Positions 37,253-46,260 of a stretch of DNA of 64,000 nucleotides are shown here, piece after piece. Origin of the DNA: Gleimia coleocanis DSM 15436 (GTDB lineage Bacteria > Actinomycetota > Actinomycetes > Actinomycetales > Actinomycetaceae). Every line of letters begins with the position of its first letter. Positions within the stretch are counted from its first letter, which is position 1. The translations under genes and the position numbers were made by a program. The notes below the pieces were generated by a model. That model did no database searches, had not been told where the DNA came from, and worked only from the letters and a program-made list of their open reading frames with translations. The stretch spans positions 433,860 to 497,859 of the forward strand of contig NZ_DS999545.1 of assembly GCF_000159015.1 (NCBI RefSeq), in the 5' to 3' direction.

Positions 37253-37295
37253 TTTGCAATTCTGAATGTAAATGCGTCGATCAGGAAGGAAAACC

Positions 37296-40200
37296 ATGAA
37301 ACGCTCAAAGCGTGTTATTGCTGGCGTAACCGCTGCCTGGTTGCTATTCACCCCTGCTGTCGCGTTCGCGACAGAAACTGAACCAGCTCCCGCAGTAAGT
37401 CAGAATGCCAACACTACTGAGCAAACCCAGTACGTGAAGGTAATGATTCTTACCCACAACCAGCCAACCCGACCAGGTTCGGAACTGGTAAACCTACGCG
37501 CAGTAAATAAACTTCGCGATCATCTGGTAGCAAAATACGGCATTAAACCAGACCGCTCTTTCGGCTACCTCGTTAAGGGCCTGGCGGCGATGGTTCCAGA
37601 AGACAAATTGGCAGAAATCGCAGCTGAACCAGATGTAGCATCCGTAGAACGTACCCGTGAATATAAGCCGCTGATGGGAACTGCGGGTGATCTGACTTTT
37701 TCAACCGACGCTCGTAAAGAACATGGCGTTGACGGTCAAGGAATCGTTGTTTCTATTATTGACACTGGTATTGACATACACCACCAGGACATGATTCTTG
37801 ATTCTGGTGCAAAGACTAAGCTGACTGCAGCAGCTGGCTTCACCACTAAAGTTCCGTGGGGCTACAACTATGCCGACGATAATAATGAGGTAAAGGACCT
37901 TACTTCTTCCCAACATGGCATGCACGTAGCTGGTATTGTCGCGGCAAACGGTGGCGCAGCAGACGCCAGCCCATACACCAATGGGCGTATTAACGGTGTA
38001 GCACCAAACGCTCAGCTGTTGGCAATGAAAGTTTTCCCAAATGAGTCATCTAAGGGAGTTAGTGCTTCTACAGAAGACATTATTGCCGCTCTGGAAGACT
38101 CTGTTAAACATAAAGCTGACATTATTAATATGTCTTTGGGTTCTCCTAATGGTTTTTCAGGAACCACAGAGGGCGAACAGCGTGCAGTTAAAGTAGCTAC
38201 CGATGCTGGCGTTGAAGTTATTGTTGCAGCGGGAAATGAGGGGCTTAACTTCTCAGCCTCTGGCGTAACCGATGACGTTCTTGGTTTATTGGATGATGGC
38301 ACGGTAGGTAGCCCTGCAACTGCAACTACAGCTCTTGCTGTTGCCTCAGTAGACAATGTTTCCTCCGTTTCCCGCGCTGCTCGAGCAGTGCAGGCAGACA
38401 CGCAGGCAAGTTTCTCTTATAGCTTACAAACCGGTGTCCTAGATGGTAATCCACACCGGGTTGTATACGGGGGACTTGGAAAGCCGGGTGAAGTACCAGA
38501 TAATGCGCGTGGAGCTTACGTACTTATTGAACGTGGTGAAATTGCGTTCTCTAAGAAGTTCCAGGAAGCAGTCAAAAAAGGTGCAATCGGTGTTATTGTT
38601 TACAACCACGCAAGCGGCGGTGAAACAATCCCGGGGATGGCTGGCATCGATGGATTCGACATTGTCGGTGTGGGGATGACACACTCTGCTGGTGAGCGCC
38701 TCAAAGCAATGATCGAAAAGGGAGAAACCACATTAGTTTTCACTGATGATTTGGAGCCAAATCCTGTCTCTTCTGCGAAAACCCCATCTGATTTCAGCTC
38801 TTGGGGTTCTACCTCGAGCTTAGACTTTAAACCACAGATCGCTGGTATCGGCGGGGAAGTTTGGTCCACTTTCAACGACAATGAGTACGAAAACAGCTCC
38901 GGTACTTCTATGGCTGCACCTCACGTTGCGGGTGTAACTGCACTGGTTCTGCAGAAAGCAAAAGAAAAGTACGCGGGATTAACTCCAAATGAACTCAATG
39001 AGCTCAACCGCATTGCTTTGGCTAATACCGCGCAAGTTTTGAAAAATGATGCGGGCGTGCCATTCTCGCCACGCCAAATGGGGGCAGGGTTAGTTAACAC
39101 GAAAGCAGCGATCGAAACTGACGTATTTGCAACTGTAGATAACTCCCCATGGGTGGCGTTAAAAGAAGTACAGTCTGCTGAATCCTTCACCGTTAAACTG
39201 CAGAACAAAGGCCTTGTAGACCGCGAATATCAAGTTGGTGCTACCTGTGTAGTAAATGAAACTAACCTAGAGGGTGAGAAAACCCAGACTGAATGCAATC
39301 CAGCTGAAACCCTAACTGCAGATGCAAATACTGTTACTGTTCCAGCCGGTGGCACCGCATCTGTGACCTACACTCTGACCCCAGATGCTACTGAAGCGCA
39401 CTGGTTGGGTGCGTGGTCACAGTTCACCTCTACAGATCCTAAAGTTCCGACACTTTCAGTGCCCGTCCTCGGATTCGCTGGTGACTGGAATGCTGAACGG
39501 ATTATCGACGCGCCTCTTGGTAACCCATCGGTATTCGACGTGTTATTCGAAAATCCAGATGATAACCGTTACCGTACCCAGTTAACTACCCGTAGTATTA
39601 CCGGGAACGAAGTAGCGTATAAAGACGGCAGTGACTTCTGGATTTCACCAAACGGTGACCAAAACCGCGACAATTTGCTCGCAAAAGTTGTTCTGCTACG
39701 TAACGCAAAAGAAATCAGAGGATCTATCGTTGATTCCACTGGAAAGGTTTTGCGTGAACTCGGTAAGGAAAGTTTCGTATCTCGTCACTCCGTAACCGAA
39801 TACCAGGAGCAACAGCCAAACGTAATGCACGATCTGGCACAAATTAGTTTCGACGGTCGTATCTACAACAAAAAGATTGGCGACTTTGAATACTTAGCAG
39901 ATGGCGAATACACTTATCGGCTTGCAGCGAAACTGGATGACAGTTTCGCGCCACAGCTCACCGAAATGAAGTTCAAGGTTGATACCGTAAAACCAACTGT
40001 CCAGTTAGACGAAATCAAGGTTGACGAAGTAACGAAGGACGTAACCGTTACGTTCACCGCATCTGATTCTGGTTCAGGTTTAGGATTTACTGGTATCACC
40101 CTAAACGGTTTGCAATCTATCCCAGCTGAGTTAAATGCAGAGAACAAACTTGAACTGCAACTTCCAGCACACCTACTTTCAAATATTCGCACTGCGGAGC

Positions 40201-42557
40201 TTTATGTTACAGACCTTGCAGGAAACGAATATGCGCAAAAGATTAAGGTAACCCCAGGTCACCTGGATATTGATGCTGAAGAAGAATGGGAGCTGGAAGC
40301 GATAGGCCCGAAGGCTAAATCTGGTTTCTACGATGAACTTATAGTTAAAGACGGGGTACGCCGGATTTCAGGTGAAGTAACTGAACCAGTTAATCGTATA
40401 ACCGTGAACGGTCAAGAAGTTACACTGGTTGACGGTAGGTTCGATACTAGCGTTGCAGTTACAGAAAATGATGAAAATACCGTAGTAGTACGTGGATATG
40501 GCGGTAGCCAACCGGAAGTAAAGACCTTTACATTCACTTACGACGCCGCAGATCCAACCGTAGAACTATTTGACGCTCAGCGTGATGATGCCTCTGGCCT
40601 CTACACGATTACCCGCGATGAAAATATGGAAATTCATCTGCGTGGACGTGTCACTGACAACCTCGCAGAACCGGAAGTCTATCTAACGGTCGTAGGAGTC
40701 AGCGACGAGGAAGAACTGCCGGTGATAAACGAAGAATTCACCTATCAGGCAGAAGTTCCTGAACACGCTTCCCTGGTTCTGCTAGAAGTAACAGACGGAG
40801 TAAACAGCACTAGTGAACTGATACGTATTTCAAATGGTGTGTTTAACCCAGAAAGCACTCTAATTTTTGGGGATCTTAAGACCGCGGATATAAATATCGT
40901 CACCAAGGATGATGCAAATGTAACGCAGCGCGACGGAAAATACTTCTACAACTGGGAAGGGATTCTCAGTGCTATTCCACAGACTCTGCAGATTCAGGGG
41001 AATGACGTGGAATTCAGTGCAACTACCGGCGAGTTCGTGTACGAGATTGAATTAGCCCAGGGGATCACCCCAGTGAACCTGAAACTCATTGATACTAAGG
41101 GAAATGTCATTCACGATACTTCTCTGCGGATCCTATTCGACTCCGTACTGCCGGTGTACACCCTGGAAGAAGGCAAACCAGCGATAAATCCAGATGGTGC
41201 TATCTACCTAAAGGAAGCTGGGGAAATTCAATTTAAGGGGACTGTTGCGGATAACGCTTTCGGATACGCGATGGCGCTCAATGGCAATATCATCGAAAAT
41301 GTGCTCAGCATTTTCGACCCTACCGTCGAAGCAACCACCCGTACATTTGATCGACTAGAAACCGGCGAAGACGGAGACATCTTCCTGCTTGGTCTCTACG
41401 ACCAGTTCGGAAACTACACTGAACGTCAAATCCCAATCGTTGTAGACGCAACGCTGCCAACCGCGACTGTCTCTGGAATCGAAGACGGTGCTACCTATAA
41501 GGTACCATTCGGTCAGAAAACACTTACCAAGCAGGTAACCGTGACCGCTAATGACGCTCACCTCAAGGGTCTTAACGTTACCCTCAACGGTGAAAAGGTA
41601 GCTACCAAGGTTGTTAAGGCAGTTCCACATCCAAAGGCATCCTTTGTGCAGGAAGGTGACGACGCAACCGGCAAACGATTGGGTGACGGTAGCACACCAC
41701 TGGATCCAGGTCGTGCTAGCAACCTGGAAGAACCTATCGCAGAGGTTTCCGTAACCGCAGAAACTACTGTCGATGAAGCAACCGCGCCGAATGCAACTGC
41801 CGTAGCAGATGCAGTTTCAGAACGTGCAGCTGTAGTCGCTGCAGCTGACGCAACTGGCAACGTAGTAGCGGCTGAAACCCCAGAAACTGAACTGGCAGTA
41901 ACCGTTGAGGTAGAAGCTCCAATCGGCGACAATACCCTAATAGTTGAAGCTGGCGACAAAGCTGGCAACGTTAATGCAACTACTGTGGCGTTCAAGGTAG
42001 AAGAAGCAACGGCTGTCCCAGCAGAAGTAAAGGTAACTGCCAAAGGTAAGACCCTCACAGCAACCCTTACCGGTGAAGCAACCGTACCAGAAGGTGTTAA
42101 GCTCACCATTGAAGCAACGGCAGAAGGTAACGTAAATACCTTCATGCCTAAGGCTGACATGGTATTCCCAGTTAACTACGCTCTGGTACTCAGCTCCGAA
42201 CTAGGGACCGTAGAATACATCCTGCCAGACGGCACCATCGAAACCCCAAAGTTAGTGAAAACCGACGGAAAGTACACCTTCACCGCGCCTTCCAACGCTG
42301 TGATTCGTGTAATCACTGCTAACAGGGGAACAAACCCAAGCGTAGGGTCTAACAACAGTGGGCCAAAGGTTGATACCAACCTTCCACCAGTAGGAGTCCC
42401 AATAACCGATGGAGTCGCAAATGGTAAGTCTGCTAAGACCCCAGTAAAAGATACTCTGACCAATACTGGAACCAACAGTTCCGGAACCCTGCTGCTCTCA
42501 GCCATCCTGCTGGTAGCGGGTATCGCACTCTTGGCACTACGTAGGCGTCAGCATTGA
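37296..42557 (+). CDS. Cell-wall-anchored subtilisin-family (S8) serine protease
   Basis: A large surface protease of 1753 residues. The signal peptide (1-25, ending AFA) is followed by an inhibitor-I9-like propeptide, then the S8 catalytic domain with D156 (IIDTGID), H207 (QHGMHVAG), oxyanion N314 and S538 (SGTSMAAPHVAG). A PA domain lies inside the catalytic domain (about 370-495), as in lactocepin and C5a peptidase. The C-terminal 1100 residues are repeated Ig/Fn3-like beta modules. The end is LTNTG (1721-1725), a hydrophobic helix and RRRQH, a sorting-signal layout. I choose ATG 37296 because AGGAAGGA precedes it; ATG 37272 has none. Confidence 0.92.
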   Translation: MKRSKRVIAGVTAAWLLFTPAVAFATETEPAPAVSQNANTTEQTQYVKVMILTHNQPTRPGSELVNLRAVNKLRDHLVAKYGIKPDRSFGYLVKGLAAMVPEDKLAEIAAEPDVASVERTREYKPLMGTAGDLTFSTDARKEHGVDGQGIVVSIIDTGIDIHHQDMILDSGAKTKLTAAAGFTTKVPWGYNYADDNNEVKDLTSSQHGMHVAGIVAANGGAADASPYTNGRINGVAPNAQLLAMKVFPNESSKGVSASTEDIIAALEDSVKHKADIINMSLGSPNGFSGTTEGEQRAVKVATDAGVEVIVAAGNEGLNFSASGVTDDVLGLLDDGTVGSPATATTALAVASVDNVSSVSRAARAVQADTQASFSYSLQTGVLDGNPHRVVYGGLGKPGEVPDNARGAYVLIERGEIAFSKKFQEAVKKGAIGVIVYNHASGGETIPGMAGIDGFDIVGVGMTHSAGERLKAMIEKGETTLVFTDDLEPNPVSSAKTPSDFSSWGSTSSLDFKPQIAGIGGEVWSTFNDNEYENSSGTSMAAPHVAGVTALVLQKAKEKYAGLTPNELNELNRIALANTAQVLKNDAGVPFSPRQMGAGLVNTKAAIETDVFATVDNSPWVALKEVQSAESFTVKLQNKGLVDREYQVGATCVVNETNLEGEKTQTECNPAETLTADANTVTVPAGGTASVTYTLTPDATEAHWLGAWSQFTSTDPKVPTLSVPVLGFAGDWNAERIIDAPLGNPSVFDVLFENPDDNRYRTQLTTRSITGNEVAYKDGSDFWISPNGDQNRDNLLAKVVLLRNAKEIRGSIVDSTGKVLRELGKESFVSRHSVTEYQEQQPNVMHDLAQISFDGRIYNKKIGDFEYLADGEYTYRLAAKLDDSFAPQLTEMKFKVDTVKPTVQLDEIKVDEVTKDVTVTFTASDSGSGLGFTGITLNGLQSIPAELNAENKLELQLPAHLLSNIRTAELYVTDLAGNEYAQKIKVTPGHLDIDAEEEWELEAIGPKAKSGFYDELIVKDGVRRISGEVTEPVNRITVNGQEVTLVDGRFDTSVAVTENDENTVVVRGYGGSQPEVKTFTFTYDAADPTVELFDAQRDDASGLYTITRDENMEIHLRGRVTDNLAEPEVYLTVVGVSDEEELPVINEEFTYQAEVPEHASLVLLEVTDGVNSTSELIRISNGVFNPESTLIFGDLKTADINIVTKDDANVTQRDGKYFYNWEGILSAIPQTLQIQGNDVEFSATTGEFVYEIELAQGITPVNLKLIDTKGNVIHDTSLRILFDSVLPVYTLEEGKPAINPDGAIYLKEAGEIQFKGTVADNAFGYAMALNGNIIENVLSIFDPTVEATTRTFDRLETGEDGDIFLLGLYDQFGNYTERQIPIVVDATLPTATVSGIEDGATYKVPFGQKTLTKQVTVTANDAHLKGLNVTLNGEKVATKVVKAVPHPKASFVQEGDDATGKRLGDGSTPLDPGRASNLEEPIAEVSVTAETTVDEATAPNATAVADAVSERAAVVAAADATGNVVAAETPETELAVTVEVEAPIGDNTLIVEAGDKAGNVNATTVAFKVEEATAVPAEVKVTAKGKTLTATLTGEATVPEGVKLTIEATAEGNVNTFMPKADMVFPVNYALVLSSELGTVEYILPDGTIETPKLVKTDGKYTFTAPSNAVIRVITANRGTNPSVGSNNSGPKVDTNLPPVGVPITDGVANGKSAKTPVKDTLTNTGTNSSGTLLLSAILLVAGIALLALRRRQH

Positions 42558-42578
42558 TAAAGACAAATAAGTCTAAAT

Positions 42579-42623
42579 AATGGGTTGGGGACTTACTCTT
42601 GTGAGCAAGTCCCCAACCCATTT
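42579..42623. terminator. Bidirectional terminator after the subtilase gene
   Basis: AATGGGTTGGGGACTTACTC and GAGCAAGTCCCCAACCCATT pair with one mismatch around a short loop, flanked by A and T tracts, between convergent genes. Confidence 0.92.
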
Positions 42624-42635
42624 AGTTCAGGCTAA

Positions 42636-42728
42636 TCCTGCGTGCGAAATCAAACTCTCGCGTTTTACTTGCGTGCGAGTTTGAGTTCCCGCGTTTTGCC
42701 TGCGTGGGAATGCGATTTCGCGCGCAGG
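42636..42728. repeat. Three-unit intergenic repeat, about 31 bases per unit
   Basis: Units begin at 42636, 42669 and 42700. Each opens with TGCGTGCGA or TGCGTGGGA and (units 1 and 2) closes with CGCGTTTT. Unit 2 has AGTTCC in the middle, exactly as the single copy at 15954. Together with the terminator it fills the 178-base gap between the subtilase gene and ychJ. Confidence 0.6.
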
Positions 42729-42735
42729 AACTAAG

Positions 42736-43122
42736 TCAGTCTAAGTACAACCACTGCGAATCCGTGGATTCGCGAGTAAATTTAGAACGCTCTTCCTGAA
42801 CGTCCGCGGAAAAACCTGTCTCAGTCGGGAAACGATAGTGAGCGCGGAAATGCACCATCCCCAAAGTATCCTCAGCCTGGCCGCGCACCGTGCGCACAAT
42901 CTCCAAACCCTGCCAAACCAAAGAATCATCAAAATCTAAAGTTGCTGGGCGCGTCCGTGGATCCCAGGTGCGCAGTAAATAAGCCGCATCACGTAAGACG
43001 AACGCGCAATAGCGAGAACGCATTAGCTGCTCTGCAGTTTCTGGGGGCTCGCCGGCATGAAAGCGTCCGCAACATGAAATAAACGGTAGGGAAGTGCCAC
43101 AAGGACAAAGCAAACTAGACAT
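42736..43122 (-). CDS. ychJ: YchJ-family protein with SEC-C motif
   Basis: The 128-residue protein starts with a SEC-C-like zinc motif (CPCGTSLPFISCCGRFH) and continues with the YchJ NTF2-like domain (AEQLMRSRYCAFVLRDAAYLLRTWDPRTRP, then VHFRAHYRF). The family is conserved and uncharacterised; a metal-binding or chaperone-like role has been suggested for the motif. The ATG is six bases after TAGGAT on the minus strand, so it is probably leaderless. Confidence 0.88.
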   Translation of the reverse strand: MSSLLCPCGTSLPFISCCGRFHAGEPPETAEQLMRSRYCAFVLRDAAYLLRTWDPRTRPATLDFDDSLVWQGLEIVRTVRGQAEDTLGMVHFRAHYRFPTETGFSADVQEERSKFTRESTDSQWLYLD

Positions 43123-43128
43123 ACCCTT

Positions 43129-43134
43129 ATCCTA
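43129..43134 (-). promoter_or_regulatory. -10 box of a probable leaderless promoter for ychJ
   Basis: On the minus strand TAGGAT, six bases (AAGGGT), then ATG. Confidence 0.5.
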
Positions 43135-43174
43135 CACACTCACCCTAACGTGACTAAGCACACCCGCTTAGGAT

Positions 43175-43204
43175 TTGCATACCCCTCAAAAACTGACGTA
43201 AGGT
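43175..43204 (+). promoter_or_regulatory. Probable promoter of the initiator tRNA gene
   Basis: TTGCAT (43175-43180), 18 bases, TAAGGT (43199-43204), placing the start about a dozen bases before the tRNA. Confidence 0.4.
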
Positions 43205-43216
43205 AGATATTACCGA

Positions 43217-43293
43217 CGCGGGGTGGAGCAGTTCGGTAGCTCGCCGGGCTCATAACCCGGAGGTCGCAGGTTCAAATCCTGTCCCCGCTACCA
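43217..43293 (+). tRNA. Initiator tRNA-fMet (anticodon CAT)
   Basis: The cloverleaf folds fully: acceptor CGCGGGG / CCCCGCT, D arm GAGC...GCTC, anticodon stem CCGGG / CCCGG with loop CTCATAA, T arm GCAGG / CCTGT with one G-T pair, and an encoded CCA. Two initiator hallmarks are present: an unpaired 1:72 position (C1 against T72) and three consecutive G-C pairs (GGG/CCC) next to the anticodon loop. Confidence 0.97.
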
Positions 43294-43301
43294 CTTCTAC
43301 T

Positions 43302-43332
43302 AACCTCAACACGATTTCGTGTTGAGGTTATT
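43302..43332 (+). terminator. Terminator after the tRNA gene
   Basis: AACCTCAACACGA and TCGTGTTGAGGTT form a perfect stem with a two-base loop, followed by ATTTGTTTA. Confidence 0.92.
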
Positions 43333-43382
43333 TGTTTATATGCGTAGAATCAGAGCAAATGAGCCTTTCGTAAAGGAGCCTA

Positions 43383-43952
43383 ATGCTTAACTCGCAGGAA
43401 ACGCAAAACACTTCAGAGGAAAACCCTCCGGCAAACTTAGCGCAATCAACCGATAAAACCCTCGCCATTCTCAGCCGCCCCCAGCCAAAAGGTATGGGAA
43501 CCGGCTACGTGAAAGCTTCCGCGATAAACCAGCGCACAAAACAACAGCAGCTTAAAGTCGCATTCGGCTGGGCGTTATTTACTTTGCTTTTCCTGGCTTT
43601 GCCTACTGATATCATTCCTAACCCAATCTTTGCGCGGGAAGTGCCAATTCGCTGGTGGGAATACCCAGTGGTTTTCGCTACCGTAGCTTTAACTTTTGCG
43701 TGGTTTGCTATTCAGATTCCCCCAGAGGTTGCAAAGACAGCAGATAAACAGAACGGTCGCCTCATCTGGGGCGTAACTTTGGCTCTCTTCGCGGTAGCTT
43801 GCCCAGTCTGCAATAAGATTATTTTGTTACTCATGGGAACTGCCGGAGCATTGGGTACTTGGGCGCCTCTGCAACCCTATATTGCGGTCGGTTCACTGCT
43901 GGCCCTGGGAGCAGCATTGTGGTTGCGAATCCGCACTGCCCGAGGGCGTTGA
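43383..43952 (+). CDS. Small membrane protein with an intramembrane CPVC motif
   Basis: The 189-residue protein has a hydrophilic N-terminus of about 55 residues, then four or five hydrophobic segments. The fourth contains ACPVCNKIILLLMGTAGALGTWAP, a Cys pair at the membrane face. The same pattern recurs in uncharacterised actinobacterial membrane proteins, sometimes near thiol-redox genes; no function is established. RBS is AAAGGAG before the ATG. Its last codons contain a CGAGGGCG motif (43941-43948). Confidence 0.75.
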   Translation: MLNSQETQNTSEENPPANLAQSTDKTLAILSRPQPKGMGTGYVKASAINQRTKQQQLKVAFGWALFTLLFLALPTDIIPNPIFAREVPIRWWEYPVVFATVALTFAWFAIQIPPEVAKTADKQNGRLIWGVTLALFAVACPVCNKIILLLMGTAGALGTWAPLQPYIAVGSLLALGAALWLRIRTARGR

Positions 43953-43984
43953 ATAAAACTTCCCCGCAATGCGAAAGCTGAGTT

Positions 43985-45217
43985 TTAGTTACGCAGTAAT
44001 TTCACTGGGCGAAACACGGGGTTAATCCACGCTGATAGCAGGGATAAACCTGCCAGTAAGACTCCTAAACCGATGGCCAATAGTGGGGAATAACCATACG
44101 CCCAAGTCCCCAGGAATGGCGCGAAAATCCAGGTTAAACCGCCGGTGGCATTCAACAATCCGGCGACTGAGCCCTGCTCTTCAGCAGAGAACTGTAAGGA
44201 AGCTCCAGCGTTATAACCGGGGCCACCGATGCCGCCTCCCATGCCTTGAATGAAAGCAAAAATTAGCAGTACGAACAGTGGCAGGTGGAACATGAGGGAA
44301 AGAATTGCCACAAAGACCAGGAATAAGCCGGTGCGTAGCAGGCGTTGTGGACGCCAGTTTAAACGTGGAATCAAAATCAACTGGGAAAACATGGAGCCTG
44401 CTGCCGTGAGAACCATGGCGATTCCCGTGTAGAACACTGCTTTAGACGGTTCGTAACCATAGCGGTCTTGCAGAATGAACCCAATACAAATCTGAATAAT
44501 GCCGTTCGTAAAGAACATGCCAAAGCCTGCCACAATGTAAGGCAGGATTCGTTTATCTAGGAATGATACTTTCGGAGGGTTCTTCGGTTTCACTGCGGTT
44601 TTCGAAGATGGCAGGAAAATAATGGCTATCAGCAGCGCGAGGGTTACAAAAATGGGGGTCGCGTAGACGGGTGCCAGTAGCCACCAGGCTGCCAAAAACG
44701 CGGAAAGCAAGGAACCAGTAATAGTCGCAATGTTAAAAGCTGCGCCAAAAGACGCCATACCTTTTACTCGCGAATACTCATCCGGAGTAATTTCTGCAAT
44801 CAATGCCTGCCCAGTGGGTGGTACTGCGGCTACTGCAGCGCCAAAGAAACCACCGCGTGCAGCAATGATTCCCACTGCTGCGATAGTGGCGCTGATCCAA
44901 CCGGAAACTCGTGCGTAGGTGGTGAAAGCAAAGAGTGAGCCTGCAATGGTTGCGAATACTAGTGCTGTTACCAGAACTGGTTTGCGGCCCCATGATATTG
45001 AGAGACGCCCCCAGAACTGTGAAAGTATTGTCACCATGAAAGCTGCGAGAGAGACGGTGGCTCCCATTTGCCAGTCTTTCATCCCGAGTGTGCGCGACAG
45101 TGGCGCAAGTACCGCATTCAGCAGGAATTGTCCGATGTAGGTGAAGAACACCATTATCACTAGGGTACGGATGATTCGGTTCGCTTGCTGCGTGGTTAAA
45201 CTCGGAGTTTCGGGCAT
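43985..45217 (-). CDS. MFS transporter
   Basis: The 410-residue protein has twelve hydrophobic segments and the MFS loop 2-3 signature as FWGRLSISWGRKPVLV. The layout resembles drug/H+ antiporters of the TetA or Bcr type, but the substrate cannot be predicted. The ATG has only a weak RBS (GAAAG). It is convergent with the small membrane protein gene and divergent from the ABC operon. Confidence 0.9.
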   Translation of the reverse strand: MPETPSLTTQQANRIIRTLVIMVFFTYIGQFLLNAVLAPLSRTLGMKDWQMGATVSLAAFMVTILSQFWGRLSISWGRKPVLVTALVFATIAGSLFAFTTYARVSGWISATIAAVGIIAARGGFFGAAVAAVPPTGQALIAEITPDEYSRVKGMASFGAAFNIATITGSLLSAFLAAWWLLAPVYATPIFVTLALLIAIIFLPSSKTAVKPKNPPKVSFLDKRILPYIVAGFGMFFTNGIIQICIGFILQDRYGYEPSKAVFYTGIAMVLTAAGSMFSQLILIPRLNWRPQRLLRTGLFLVFVAILSLMFHLPLFVLLIFAFIQGMGGGIGGPGYNAGASLQFSAEEQGSVAGLLNATGGLTWIFAPFLGTWAYGYSPLLAIGLGVLLAGLSLLSAWINPVFRPVKLLRN

Positions 45218-45332
45218 GCGCGTAGCTTTCAGAACATAAGAAATTAGTGATAGAACCAGGATACGTTAACGCCACTTAAAACTCGGATTCAGCCCACGGG
45301 ATGTATATCTTCACACAAAAACTCTTTCCGCG

Positions 45333-45340
45333 CGCCCTCG
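45333..45340 (-). repeat. Iterated motif CGAGGGCG upstream of the osmoprotectant operon
   Basis: Minus-strand reading CCTTTTTTCCCGAGGGCGCG, a full copy in the divergent promoter gap. TAAAAT at 45355-45360 is a possible -10 for the ABC operon. Confidence 0.8.
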
Positions 45341-45397
45341 GGAAAAAAGGGGCATAAAATTAGGTGAATAGTGTCGTATCTTGAGGAATTCAACCCC

Positions 45398-46258
45398 ATG
45401 ATTGAATTTAAAAACGTTTCTAAGCAGTTCCCGAACTCTTCACAGAAAGCCGTCGATGACTTTTCCTATGTGATTCCCTCCCGGGAAATCCACGTGTTCT
45501 TGGGTTCTTCTGGTTGTGGTAAAACCACGTTGTTGCGTTGCGTGAACCGCATGGAAATTCCTACTTCTGGGCAAATCTTATGGGATGATCAAGACGTTGC
45601 CGAGCTTAACCCTGTGGAACTGCGCCGCTCTATTGGGTACGTTATGCAGTCTGCTGGTTTGATGCCGCACCGCACGGTTTTAGATAACGTCACTACCGTT
45701 CTGCGTTTGCGTAATGGGGAAGCGAAACTGTCTAAGGAGCAGATTCGCTCGCGGGGTTTGGAAATGCTTGAGCTGGTTGGTTTGGATCCGCAGTTGGCTT
45801 CTCGTTATCCGGCTCAGTTGTCGGGTGGACAGGCTCAGCGTGTGGGCGTTGCTCGTGCTTTGGCTCCGAATCCGCGTGTGGTTTTGATGGATGAGCCGTT
45901 CGCTGCGGTTGATCCGCTGGTCCGTACCCAGTTGCAGGATTTGGTTCGTGATTTGCAACGTGAGTTGAAAACTACGATTTTGTTCGTTACGCACGACGTG
46001 GATGAGGCTGTGCGTTTGGCAGATAAGATTATTGTGCTTTCGGAACGCGCCCAGATTCGCCAGGCGGGTACAGCGCGTGAGCTTTTGTCTCAGCCGGCTG
46101 ACCAGTTTGTGGCTGATTTCCTGGGGATTAATCGGGAGCTTCCACTTGAGTTGGGGGCGCAGAACCTGGTGTTTAACCCGGATGGTCGTCCGCTGGGTCA
46201 CCTTTCTTTTCCCGAGGGCGTTGCTGGCAGTGTTACTGACGCTGAAGCAGGCATCTAA
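45398..46258 (+). CDS. opuCA: Osmoprotectant (glycine betaine/choline/carnitine) ABC transporter ATPase
   Basis: This is the cytoplasmic ATPase of an OpuC/OpuB-type importer. Walker A is GSSGCGKT (36-43), with LSGGQAQRV and VVLMDEPFAAVD after it. At 286 residues it lacks the tandem CBS domains of B. subtilis OpuCA, so any ionic-strength sensing must be different. I choose ATG 45398 (GAGG upstream, MIEFKNVSKQF start) over a GTG at 45371. It leads a four-gene operon with two permeases and a binding protein. A full iterated motif lies near its 3' end (46213-46220), encoding FPEGV. Confidence 0.88.
   Translation: MIEFKNVSKQFPNSSQKAVDDFSYVIPSREIHVFLGSSGCGKTTLLRCVNRMEIPTSGQILWDDQDVAELNPVELRRSIGYVMQSAGLMPHRTVLDNVTTVLRLRNGEAKLSKEQIRSRGLEMLELVGLDPQLASRYPAQLSGGQAQRVGVARALAPNPRVVLMDEPFAAVDPLVRTQLQDLVRDLQRELKTTILFVTHDVDEAVRLADKIIVLSERAQIRQAGTARELLSQPADQFVADFLGINRELPLELGAQNLVFNPDGRPLGHLSFPEGVAGSVTDAEAGI
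46213..46220 (+). repeat. Iterated motif CGAGGGCG near the 3' end of the osmoprotectant ATPase gene
   Basis: CTTTCTTTTCCCGAGGGCGT, a full copy about 40 bases before the stop codon. Confidence 0.85.
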
Positions 46259-46260
46259 TC

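Noticed and set aside
38169..38175. GAGGGCG inside the subtilase gene (also 57378-57384) as a motif copy
   Set aside because: They lack the 5' C of the 8-mer core and the T-rich flank; such 7-mers are expected by chance.
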